In this document: positions 1 to 6,556 of the stretch, one piece after another
How positions within the stretch are numbered: position 1 is the stretch's first letter
Layout: each line of letters begins with the position of its first letter
NCBI GenBank assembly: GCA_022824605.1
Contig: JAJDZO010000009.1
Location: forward strand, 1 to 10,298
DNA length: 10,298 bases
Source of the DNA: Acidimicrobiia bacterium
Lineage (GTDB): Bacteria; Actinomycetota; Acidimicrobiia; Acidimicrobiales; Aldehydirespiratoraceae
Direction of reading: 5' to 3'
The notes under the pieces: generated by a model
What the model saw: the letters and a program-made list of their open reading frames with translations, nothing else
Told to the model about the DNA's origin: nothing
The model's database searches: none
Program-made: the position numbers and the translations under genes

Positions 1-924
1 CCCGGCAACCACGACCCGCTTGATCCTTCGTCGATCTTCAGGTCCCGGACTTTCGTCGACAGTCAACCCGCCAACGTCAAGGTGCTAGAGCATCCGGAGC
101 CAGTACAGGTCGCTCCAGACGTGGAACTTGTCCCGGCTCCGTGGAAGAGCAAGCGCCCAATCTCAGACCTAGTCGACGACGCATGCAAGGATCTGGAGCC
201 AACCGAAGCGGTCCGAATTGTCGTCGCGCATGGCGCAGTCGCTAGCTACGGCGCCGTCGCCAGCCATCGAGCAGTAGATGCCCTTTCAACAGACGCACAC
301 GACCCGGCCCTCATCTCGCTGGCACAGCTTGAACGGAGAACCGCAGAAGGCCAGGTCCATTACGTCGCGCTCGGCGACCGCCACTCCACCACGAATGTGG
401 GCAGTACCGGCCGAGTCTGGTACTCCGGTGCCCCCGAGCCCACCGACTACGACGAGGACAATCCGGGGAACGTACTCGTGGTTGAACTCGATTCACAGCA
501 GCCAACCGTCACTACCCATCCGGTGGGCACCTGGAGCTTCAGGCGCCATGAGTGTGAACTGAGCGATGAACTCGATATCGACGCCCTGGAGCGATGGCTC
601 TCAAGCATCGACGACAAGGCGCGAACGATCGCCAAGGTAGCGATGAGGGGCCAGGTCTCCGTGACCCAGATGGCCAGAATCGACAACCTGCTAGACCATC
701 ACGCGCATCTGCTAGCAGCCCTAGAGGTTTGGGAACGGCGGAGCGAACTCGTCGTGATTCCCGATGATGCAGACTTCAACGACTCCTGCCTGTCTGGATA
801 CGCGCGCGAGGCGTTGGACCATCTGAGTGAGATGGCCGCGTCCGGCGATCAGGCGCTTGTGGCCCGCGACGCCCTGGCCTTGCTGCACCGCCTTGTGGCC
901 GGGACCGAACGAGTACCCTCGTGA
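1..924 (+). CDS. SbcD/Mre11-like metallophosphoesterase, 5'-truncated by window edge
   Basis: The open frame runs from base 1, so the N-terminus lies outside the window; 307 residues are visible. They begin within metallophosphoesterase motif III (GNHD, fragment residues 2-5). A motif IV-like histidine follows in VVAHG (H77), then ALGDRH (123-128) where Mre11/SbcD proteins usually have GHxH, then a YSGAPEP segment typical of the end of the phosphoesterase core. The last ~150 residues would be the capping and C-terminal region that docks on the ATPase partner. From family knowledge, this subunit is a manganese-dependent nuclease acting on DNA ends with an SbcC/Rad50 ATPase, which is encoded 46 bp downstream on the same strand. 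The Asp in place of the first His of GHxH is odd but may be a subfamily trait. A GTG at 82 could open a shorter frame, but it would exclude GNHD and is unlikely to be the start. The family is clear; the exact subgroup (SbcD versus YhaO-like) is not. Confidence 0.85.
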   Translation, partial: PGNHDPLDPSSIFRSRTFVDSQPANVKVLEHPEPVQVAPDVELVPAPWKSKRPISDLVDDACKDLEPTEAVRIVVAHGAVASYGAVASHRAVDALSTDAHDPALISLAQLERRTAEGQVHYVALGDRHSTTNVGSTGRVWYSGAPEPTDYDEDNPGNVLVVELDSQQPTVTTHPVGTWSFRRHECELSDELDIDALERWLSSIDDKARTIAKVAMRGQVSVTQMARIDNLLDHHAHLLAALEVWERRSELVVIPDDADFNDSCLSGYAREALDHLSEMAASGDQALVARDALALLHRLVAGTERVPS

Positions 925-956
925 TTCAAGCGCCCAGCCCGCGAAGCAACCGGATC

Positions 957-963
957 AAGGGAG
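957..963 (+). promoter_or_regulatory. Ribosome binding site of the SbcC-like gene
   Basis: The sequence AAGGGAG lies 7 nt before the ATG at 971. It supports this start over the in-frame ATG at 827, which would overlap the upstream gene by 98 bp. Confidence 0.7.
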
Positions 964-970
964 TGCTCGC

Positions 971-3607
971 ATGAGGATCCATCGGGTGCGATTGCGCAAC
1001 TATCGCGGCATCAACGACTGTGCCATCACATTCTCCCTTGAGGGAGTCACCGTGGTAGAAGGCCCTAACGAAGTTGGCAAGACATCCATCCCCGACGCCA
1101 TCGACCTGATCCTCGAATTAGTCGACTCGTCCTCATCTCGTCGAGTGAAACTCGTACAGCCTGTTGGCCGGGACGTGGGACCCGAGGTCGAAGTCGAGAT
1201 CTCCTCCGGCGCCTACCGGTTCGTCTACCACAAGCGGTGGCTACGCGAACGCTCCACGACTCTGGAGGTCACCGCACCGCAACGCGAGCAACGCACAGGA
1301 CGTGAGGCCCACGATCGGGTGACAGAGATCCTCTCCGACACTCTCGACAGGCAGCTATGGAATGCGTTGCGGATTGCTCAAGGCACCGGACTCACGCTAC
1401 CAAGCTTCGACGCGCCGTCACTGGGAAGGGCTCTCGATCAGGCCGCCGATGTCCAACTCGCTTCCGAGAGGGACGACAACCTGTGGGAGCGAGTATGCGA
1501 AGAGTACTCCCGCTACTGGACCGACACGGGAAAGCCCAAGGGTGATCGAAAGTCATCGAGTTCAGGAGTTGCCGAGGCGCTGAGCCGCGTCATGGAGATC
1601 GAGAACGACCTCCGGGGGATCGAGGACGACGCAGACAAGGTGAACCAACTTGCAGAGGACCAGGCCCGACTCGCGAAGACCCGGGAGGAATACGAGAATC
1701 GAGAGAACGACCTCGCCGAACAATGGGCCGAAACCAAAAGGCTCTACAGCGAGGTAAAGCGCCTGCGGCTGGCCCACGAGGCCACCATCGTGCGTCGCGA
1801 CCGCTGCGCCGACAACCACCAGCGTCGCCTGGATGTCGAAAAGACTGTCAATGAGCGGTCCCGGGAACTGAGCGCACTTGAGACAGAGGCCGACCGGGAG
1901 GAATCGTCGCTATCAGGCGCAAGGCAACGCACCGACGACGCCAAGGCCGGGCTGGCGGAGTCTCGGGACGCATTGCGCGCCGCCGAGTCCGAACAGCGTC
2001 GGGAACGAGACGACTACGACCACGCCCGCCGGAAGATCGAGGTCGAACAACTGCGAGAACGCCACGATGAAGTGGTTCAGGCAGAAGCAGCGCTGCGTGC
2101 AGCAGATACTCAACTCGACGCTGCCAAGGTTGACGACGACCTGCTGGCACAAATCGAACAGGCGCACCTTAACAAGGTGGCTGCCGATGCCGCCGTCGCG
2201 TCAATCGAGACAACTGCCCTGACCAACGTGTCGTTGCGGATTGGCGAAGAGGACGTAGCCCTCGCCGCTGATGAAAGCAGACGCACGGTGGTCGAAGACG
2301 AGGTCGAGTTGCTTGTCGCGGACTTGGCGAGAATCCGAGTGACTGCTGGAACCGGCAGTAAGAACCTCGCTGTTGAGCGCAGCAACGCCCGCGACACGCT
2401 GACCGGGCTATGCGAAATCGGTGGCGTAGCCGATCTAGCAGCGGCTCAGAGAGTCGCCGAGCAGCGAAGAGCGGCAGAACGAGACCGTGAAGCGGCGTTG
2501 GCGACGAAGAGCCGTGCCTTACGCGATCTGACGTTCGAAGATATAGGACGCAAGATCAGAGGCCTGACCAGGAGGATTGACGCGTACGCGGGAGAACGGC
2601 CGTCCGAGCCGCCGATGCCTGCTGACCCAAGCTCTGAAGTGTCCCGAGAGCGCGCTGAGAGGGCTGACCGCCTTGTTGCACGACTGCGAGATGAGTTCGA
2701 CCACTGCCAACAAGCCCACCAGGACGCGTACGAGAAGTGGGAGAATGCTCGTCGGCAACACATCGCGACAAGGACCAAGGTCGACATTGCCCGCGATGCG
2801 CTGCGCATGGCCAAGAGCAGTCTGGACGATGCCCGCCGAGAGCAGCCCGACTCCGAGATCGCCGGACAGCTAGCCGCCGCACAGCATGACGCGGAAGCAG
2901 GGCTCATGGCCCTGGAAGAGGCCGAAGCGGACCTGGAGGCGACCGATCCGAGCTCAGTCGAAATCGAACTCCAGAACGCCCGTGAAGCCGCAGTACGCGC
3001 CGCCAACGACCTTAAATCCACCAAGGCCCTGCAGAATGATCTGCGCATCGGACTTGAGATCAAAGGCGAAAGAGGCCTTCACACCCGACTCGACGAAGCT
3101 CGCAGTGAACACGAACACCTCGCGCGGGAGCACGATCGGACGGAAGCACGAGCCGAAGCCGCCCGCCTGCTCTACGACACGTTCGAGCAGCAGCGACAAG
3201 AAGCTCGCCAGCGCTATGTCGGACCGTTCAGGCAGCGCATCGAGCAACTTGGGCGCGTCGTGTTCAACCGAACCTTCGAAATCGACCTAGACGATGAATT
3301 GCGGATCACACGCCGAACGCTTGACGGCGACACGCTACTGGTCAACCAGCTCAGCACCGGCGCTCAGGAGCAACTTGGCGTGATCGGCCGACTTGCTTGC
3401 GCGGCCATCGTCAGCCCGGACGGCGGAGGAGCGCCTGTCATCATCGACGACGCCCTGGGGTGGAGCGACCCGGAACGACTGAGGAGCATGGGCGCGGCCA
3501 TTGCCGCCGCCGGCGGGCAATGTCAGGTGATCATCCTCACCTGCACGCCGGGTCGGTACGCGCACATCGGCAACGCCACCACGGTCCGCCTTCCGGCTGG
3601 CTCATAG
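971..3607 (+). CDS. SbcC/Rad50/YhaN-like coiled-coil AAA ATPase
   Basis: The 878-residue protein has the SMC/Rad50 layout. The N-terminal head opens with MRIHRVRLRNYRGI and Walker A GPNEVGKTS (31-39). A Q-loop-like AQGTGL follows near residue 138. A long charged coiled coil rich in Glu, Arg and Ala spans about 190-740. The C-terminal head carries the ABC signature LSTGAQEQ (794-801), Walker B VIIDDA (823-828) with a following D-loop (SDPERL), and an LTCTP segment (856-860) where the H-loop sits. GPNEVGKTS resembles the GPNEAGKST of YhaN-type ATPases. ATP binding by the dimerised heads should gate the nuclease encoded just upstream, so the two genes read as one operon of an SbcCD-type DNA-end-processing complex. 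No CxxC zinc hook is visible in the coiled coil, unlike Rad50/SbcC, so the distal dimerisation must differ. The start is set by the AAGGGAG site and by the family's usual N-terminus. The family is certain; assignment to classical sbcC is not. Confidence 0.9.
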   Translation: MRIHRVRLRNYRGINDCAITFSLEGVTVVEGPNEVGKTSIPDAIDLILELVDSSSSRRVKLVQPVGRDVGPEVEVEISSGAYRFVYHKRWLRERSTTLEVTAPQREQRTGREAHDRVTEILSDTLDRQLWNALRIAQGTGLTLPSFDAPSLGRALDQAADVQLASERDDNLWERVCEEYSRYWTDTGKPKGDRKSSSSGVAEALSRVMEIENDLRGIEDDADKVNQLAEDQARLAKTREEYENRENDLAEQWAETKRLYSEVKRLRLAHEATIVRRDRCADNHQRRLDVEKTVNERSRELSALETEADREESSLSGARQRTDDAKAGLAESRDALRAAESEQRRERDDYDHARRKIEVEQLRERHDEVVQAEAALRAADTQLDAAKVDDDLLAQIEQAHLNKVAADAAVASIETTALTNVSLRIGEEDVALAADESRRTVVEDEVELLVADLARIRVTAGTGSKNLAVERSNARDTLTGLCEIGGVADLAAAQRVAEQRRAAERDREAALATKSRALRDLTFEDIGRKIRGLTRRIDAYAGERPSEPPMPADPSSEVSRERAERADRLVARLRDEFDHCQQAHQDAYEKWENARRQHIATRTKVDIARDALRMAKSSLDDARREQPDSEIAGQLAAAQHDAEAGLMALEEAEADLEATDPSSVEIELQNAREAAVRAANDLKSTKALQNDLRIGLEIKGERGLHTRLDEARSEHEHLAREHDRTEARAEAARLLYDTFEQQRQEARQRYVGPFRQRIEQLGRVVFNRTFEIDLDDELRITRRTLDGDTLLVNQLSTGAQEQLGVIGRLACAAIVSPDGGGAPVIIDDALGWSDPERLRSMGAAIAAAGGQCQVIILTCTPGRYAHIGNATTVRLPAGS

Positions 3608-3626
3608 GCAGGTTGACCGCCGGAAT

Positions 3627-3654
3627 CGGGGTCGTGATTCTCGACCGCACCCCG
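3627..3654. terminator. Possible hairpin between convergent genes
   Basis: CGGGGTCG (3627-3634) can pair with CGA (3642-3644) and CCCCG (3650-3654) around a 7-nt loop, with a bulge on the 3' arm. It lies between the stop of the ATPase gene (3607) and the stop of hisG (3655), where a shared terminator would be expected. There is no clear T-run on either strand, so the call is weak. Confidence 0.3.
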
Positions 3655-4530
3655 TTACGGGATGATCTTTGAGATGGGGATCTCCACTATGTCGGTGGCA
3701 CCCAGGTCGCGCACGGCGGGGATCAGGGTGTTGATCTCGCTGCGGGGCACCACCGTCTCCACCGCGTAGCCCGCGCCCCGGAACAACTCGTTGACGGTGG
3801 GCGCCTTCATCGACGGCAGTATCTCGATCACATCGTCGAGCGCGGCCCCACCGACATTGAGCTTCACCAACACCTTGCCCCGAGCGTCCAGCACGCCCTG
3901 CAGCAGGGTGTAGATCTGGCCCATGGCGTGACGCTTCGTTGCATCGGCGGCCGCCGCCGGGTTGGCGATCAACTCGGTGTACGAGGTCAACAGCGTGTCG
4001 ATGATCCGCAGCCCCGCCGCACGCAAGGCCCGTCCGGTCTCGGTGATCTCAACCACCGCATCCACGATGTCGGGCACCTTGGCCTCGGTGGCGCCGTAAC
4101 TCAGCGAGATCTGAGCCTCGACGCCGGCGTCGGCGAAGAATCGTCGGGTGAGTTCCGGGTACTCGGTCGAAACCCGCACTCCCTGCGGCAGGTCTGCGAC
4201 GCTGTTGTAGGGAGCGTCTCCGGCCACGGCCAGTACGACCCTGATCGGCAGCGAAGTCGCTTTCGAGTACTGCAACTCACCCAGCGAGACCACCTCGCTG
4301 CCGGTCTCAAAGACCCAGTCCCGGCCGGTGATGCCGATGTCGAACAGTCCGTCTGCCACGTAGACCGGAATCTCCTGGGGACGCAGGATCCTCACGTCGG
4401 CGATGCGCGGGTCGGCCACCGACGCTCGGTAGGCCACATCAGAGGACCGCTGAACAGGCAGGTCAGCGGCCTCGAACAGCTCAAGAGTGGATTTCTCGAG
4501 CGATCCCTTGGGGAGAACGAGCTTCAACAT
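3655..4530 (-). CDS. hisG: ATP phosphoribosyltransferase, long form (HisG)
   Basis: The 291-residue protein catalyses the first committed step of histidine synthesis, joining ATP and PRPP into phosphoribosyl-ATP in the cytosol. It begins MLKLVLPKGSLE, the usual HisG N-terminus. It carries DIGITGRDW (64-72), the PRPP-binding-type stretch DAVVEITETGRAL (157-169), and a C-terminal regulatory HisG_C/ACT-like domain from about 215 to the end, closing with DIVEIPISKII. Length and this domain identify the long, hexameric form that needs no HisZ partner and is feedback-inhibited by histidine (family knowledge). The ATG at 4530 is chosen because AAGGA lies 5 nt before it; an upstream GTG at 4653 would add 41 residues with no family counterpart. 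No other his gene is visible next to it. It lies 145 bp downstream of ribD on the same strand and probably has its own promoter. Confidence 0.95.
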   Translation of the reverse strand: MLKLVLPKGSLEKSTLELFEAADLPVQRSSDVAYRASVADPRIADVRILRPQEIPVYVADGLFDIGITGRDWVFETGSEVVSLGELQYSKATSLPIRVVLAVAGDAPYNSVADLPQGVRVSTEYPELTRRFFADAGVEAQISLSYGATEAKVPDIVDAVVEITETGRALRAAGLRIIDTLLTSYTELIANPAAAADATKRHAMGQIYTLLQGVLDARGKVLVKLNVGGAALDDVIEILPSMKAPTVNELFRGAGYAVETVVPRSEINTLIPAVRDLGATDIVEIPISKIIP

Positions 4531-4535
4531 CGGAG

Positions 4536-4540
4536 TCCTT
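4536..4540 (-). promoter_or_regulatory. Ribosome binding site of hisG
   Basis: AAGGA on the minus strand, 5 nt before the ATG at 4530. It decides the start against the longer in-frame GTG at 4653. Confidence 0.6.
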
Positions 4541-4564
4541 CGGCCTTCCGCAGCGACCGCGCCG

Positions 4565-4570
4565 AGGCTA
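4565..4570 (-). promoter_or_regulatory. Candidate -10 element for hisG
   Basis: TAGCCT on the minus strand fits the actinobacterial TANNNT consensus and is identical to the hexamer in front of def in this window. It would place the transcription start near 4558 and give a leader of about 28 nt that includes the ribosome binding site. No convincing -35 hexamer is visible. Apart from this element, the 145 bp between ribD and hisG shows nothing recognisable. Confidence 0.35.
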
Positions 4571-4675
4571 CCGGCGCACAGACGCCGCGCTGCCGTGTCG
4601 CTCAAGGCCGGGTGGACTCGCTCACCGCGCGGACGACGGTCACCAACGACCACGCAGCGCCAACCGCAGCCAGCG

Positions 4676-5695
4676 CTACGTCGGTTCGGGTTCGCTCACC
4701 GCCACGTCTATCCGCACGTCGGGGCCTAGACGCTCCACCGCGGTGATCGAGCCACCTCGCACAGCTTCGATGGATTGAGCACCCGGTCCCGACAGCATCG
4801 GCGCCCCGTCGTCGCCGCCGAAGAGGGCGGGCGCCAGATACACGACGAAGCTGTCTACCAGCCCGGCCCGCACGAACTTGCCGGCCACGGCCGGACCTCC
4901 CTCGACCAGAACCTGCGTGGCTCCCTCAGCACCGAGGCGGTCCAGCAGATCGCCGAGCGGACCGTCCCACTGCAGGCACGGATGGATCCGTGCGTCGGGC
5001 GGAGCCGACCCGACCACCACCCGGCGCGGCTGGACCACGGCGGTGGGCTCGGTGCCGTCGCTCCACACCCGTCCGCCCGGCGGGGTCCAGTGGCGCACGG
5101 TGAGGCTGGGATCGTCGGCTCGAACCGTTCCCGCGCCGACGATCACCGCGTCGGACCAGGCCCGCAGGCGATGGGCGTCGGTCCGCGCCGGCAGCGACGT
5201 TATCCACTGCGACGTGCCGTCTGGCGCGGCCGTGCGCCCGTCGACGCTGGCCGCGAGCTTGACCACCACCCACGGGCGGCCCGTTCGCCGGTGATGCAGG
5301 TAGGCCGCCAGTTGGTGCTCGACCTCGGCCGCTCGCACGCCGACCTGCACCTCGACCCCGGCAGCTCTCAGCCGGGCGACACCCGCCCCCGACACGCTCG
5401 GGTCGGGATCCAGCACGCCGATCACAACCCGGCGCACGCCCGCCTCGATTATCGCGGCCGTGCACGGACCGGTTCGGCCCTGATGGTCGCAAGGCTCGAG
5501 GGTGGTGACGAGGGTGGCACCCCGTGCGGTCCGCCCGGCATCCGCGAGGGCGTGGCGCTCGGCGTGAGGGCCGCCCGGCGGGCTCGTCGCCCCGGTGTAG
5601 GTGCTGCCGTCGGCTGACAGCACCACGCAACCGACCCAAGGGTTGGGACTGGTGAGATGCCGCACCGCCGACGCGGCCTCTATGGCCCTGTTCAT
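4676..5695 (-). CDS. ribD: Bifunctional riboflavin deaminase/reductase (RibD)
   Basis: RibD carries out two consecutive steps of riboflavin synthesis: deamination of the pyrimidine intermediate, then NADPH-dependent reduction of its ribosyl side chain. Numbered from the ATG at 5695 (339 residues), the N-terminal deaminase domain shows TSPNPWVGC (15-23), PHAERHA (43-49) and PCDHQGRTGPC (68-78). These supply zinc ligands H44, C69 and C78 and the proton shuttle E46. The reductase domain follows, with VVVKLAASVDGRTA (143-156), SDAVIVGAGTVRADDPSL (181-198) and a VLVEGGP motif near the C-terminus. The start is uncertain. The frame stays open upstream to a GTG at 5929, adding 78 residues rich in Arg, Glu, Ser and Ala without family counterparts. 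M1 here aligns with an internal Met a few residues inside E. coli RibD, so this start is slightly short but holds every conserved residue; a GGGA lies 7 nt before it. No ribE, ribBA or ribH lies beside it. Confidence 0.92.
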   Translation of the reverse strand: MNRAIEAASAVRHLTSPNPWVGCVVLSADGSTYTGATSPPGGPHAERHALADAGRTARGATLVTTLEPCDHQGRTGPCTAAIIEAGVRRVVIGVLDPDPSVSGAGVARLRAAGVEVQVGVRAAEVEHQLAAYLHHRRTGRPWVVVKLAASVDGRTAAPDGTSQWITSLPARTDAHRLRAWSDAVIVGAGTVRADDPSLTVRHWTPPGGRVWSDGTEPTAVVQPRRVVVGSAPPDARIHPCLQWDGPLGDLLDRLGAEGATQVLVEGGPAVAGKFVRAGLVDSFVVYLAPALFGGDDGAPMLSGPGAQSIEAVRGGSITAVERLGPDVRIDVAVSEPEPT

Positions 5696-6007
5696 CGCCG
5701 CGTCCCAACGCGCCGATTCCGAAGCCTCGGGCGAGCCCGGCGTCGCACGCTGAGCCGTGAGAGGCAGCGCGGACAGGGGCAGACCCGTCGCATCGTGACG
5801 GGCCGACTCACGCTCTTGTTCGCTGCGCTCACGGGCCACCCAAACCGCGGCATGGCTGCCCACAGCCTCGCCCGTATGAGCCGGATCGGCCCGCCTATTC
5901 GCTCGGCCTTGAGGTTCTGCGTCGCTCACGGCAAACCGTTGAACATGACCACCGCTTCGCGCTGAACCGCCGATTCAGCTCTGTTCATGATCTGCGCCGA
6001 TGGTCAC
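5696..6007 (-). other. Upstream region of ribD; possible N-terminal extension, no separate gene
   Basis: This stretch separates the conserved ribD core from the mog-type gene. Its ribD-proximal part (5696-5929) stays open in the ribD frame back to a GTG at 5929, but the translation is low in complexity (for example ARERSEQERESAR) and no ribosome binding site precedes the GTG. It may therefore be untranslated leader or a non-conserved extension. A 6-bp hairpin (CCCGTC at 5784-5789, GACGGG at 5797-5802) is the clearest structure in it. No FMN riboswitch sequence is recognisable. Plus-strand frames here do not resemble any protein family I know. Confidence 0.4.
5961..5979 (-). terminator. Possible weak hairpin after the mog-type gene
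   Basis: GCTGAA (5961-5966) pairs with TTCAGC (5974-5979) around a 7-nt loop, 28 bp past the stop of the mog-type gene. TGAACA (5940-5945) and TGTTCA (5982-5987) flank it and could extend the structure with a large asymmetric loop. There is no T-run, so termination is only a guess. Confidence 0.22.
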
Positions 6008-6517
6008 TCAGTGGCCGTGGGGGTGCGGGTCGTAGTTGTCGACGAGAAGTCGGACGGCATGTCCGATCACGTCGATCACCGCCTCGACCGTCTCGACGCA
6101 GCCCATAGAGGACCCCGGGGTATTGAGCACCAGCGCGGTGCCGATCGTGCCGGCCGTGCCCCTCGACAGCCGGCCCAACGGATTCACCAATCGCATGGCC
6201 TCGGCCAGGCCGGGCGCCTCACGGTCGAGCACGGCCTTGGTGCCCTCCGGCGTGGCGTCGCGGGGTCCGAATCCGGTGCCCCCGGTGGTGACGATCAGTC
6301 CATGGAAGCCTTCGGCCATCCGGGTCAGCGCCCCACCTACAGACTCCACGCCGTCGGCGACCGCGTCGCGTTCGGTGACCGTCCAGCCGGTGCCAGACAG
6401 GTACACCTCCAATGCTTCGCCGCTGCGATCCTGCCGCGTGCCTGCGACCACGCCGTCGGACACCGTGAGCACCTTGGCGTTCAGTCCCGAATCGCCCGAT
6501 CCATCAGAGTGTGCCAC
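6008..6517 (-). CDS. MogA/MoaB-family molybdenum cofactor protein
   Basis: This 169-residue protein consists of a single MoCF_biosynth domain. Conserved features are VLTVSDG (16-22), the substrate-binding TTGGTGFGPRDATPE (77-91) and a late NTPGSSMGCVETVEAV stretch. Family members bind molybdopterin and adenylylate it (Mog, Cnx1G), preparing it for molybdate insertion; MoaB-type members of some bacteria do the same job. The sequence alone does not separate Mog from MoaB, so no symbol is given. The length matches the family. A histidine-rich end (DPHPHGH) closes the protein. The start is a GTG. A GGAGG touches it directly, too close to act as a normal ribosome binding site, while TAGGGT ends exactly 7 nt upstream of the GTG, suggesting leaderless translation from the gene's own promoter. 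It lies 39 bp after rsmB on the same strand. No other cofactor genes are visible nearby. Confidence 0.9.
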   Translation of the reverse strand: MAHSDGSGDSGLNAKVLTVSDGVVAGTRQDRSGEALEVYLSGTGWTVTERDAVADGVESVGGALTRMAEGFHGLIVTTGGTGFGPRDATPEGTKAVLDREAPGLAEAMRLVNPLGRLSRGTAGTIGTALVLNTPGSSMGCVETVEAVIDVIGHAVRLLVDNYDPHPHGH

Positions 6518-6523
6518 CCTCCG

Positions 6524-6529
6524 ACCCTA
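6524..6529 (-). promoter_or_regulatory. Candidate -10 element for the mog-type gene, leaderless
   Basis: TAGGGT on the minus strand matches TANNNT, and its last T lies 7 nt before the GTG at 6517. Transcription would then start on the first base of the start codon. The GGAGG between the two would lie outside the mRNA, explaining its impossible spacing as a ribosome site. Confidence 0.5.
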
Positions 6530-6556
6530 CCCAGTCACGGTGCACGTCGCGAAGCG

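Noticed and set aside
827..970. Upstream ATG that would lengthen the SbcC-like ATPase by 48 residues
   Set aside because: The extension overlaps the upstream gene in another frame, has no family resemblance, and the AAGGGAG site with the typical MRIHRVRLRNYRG start points to 971.
2446..3063. 205-codon minus-strand frame inside the ATPase gene
   Set aside because: It is Ser/Ala/Arg-rich, the usual shadow of Glu/Arg/Ala coiled-coil coding sequence.
4531..4653. N-terminal extension of HisG to a GTG at 4653
   Set aside because: The 41 extra residues are not family-like, and the AAGGA site precedes the ATG at 4530.
4775..5617. 280-codon plus-strand open frame opposite ribD
   Set aside because: The minus-strand RibD has all catalytic residues; the plus-strand translation shows no family motif.
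5696..6007. FMN riboswitch before ribD
   Set aside because: I looked for the conserved RFN-element segments on the minus strand and found none.
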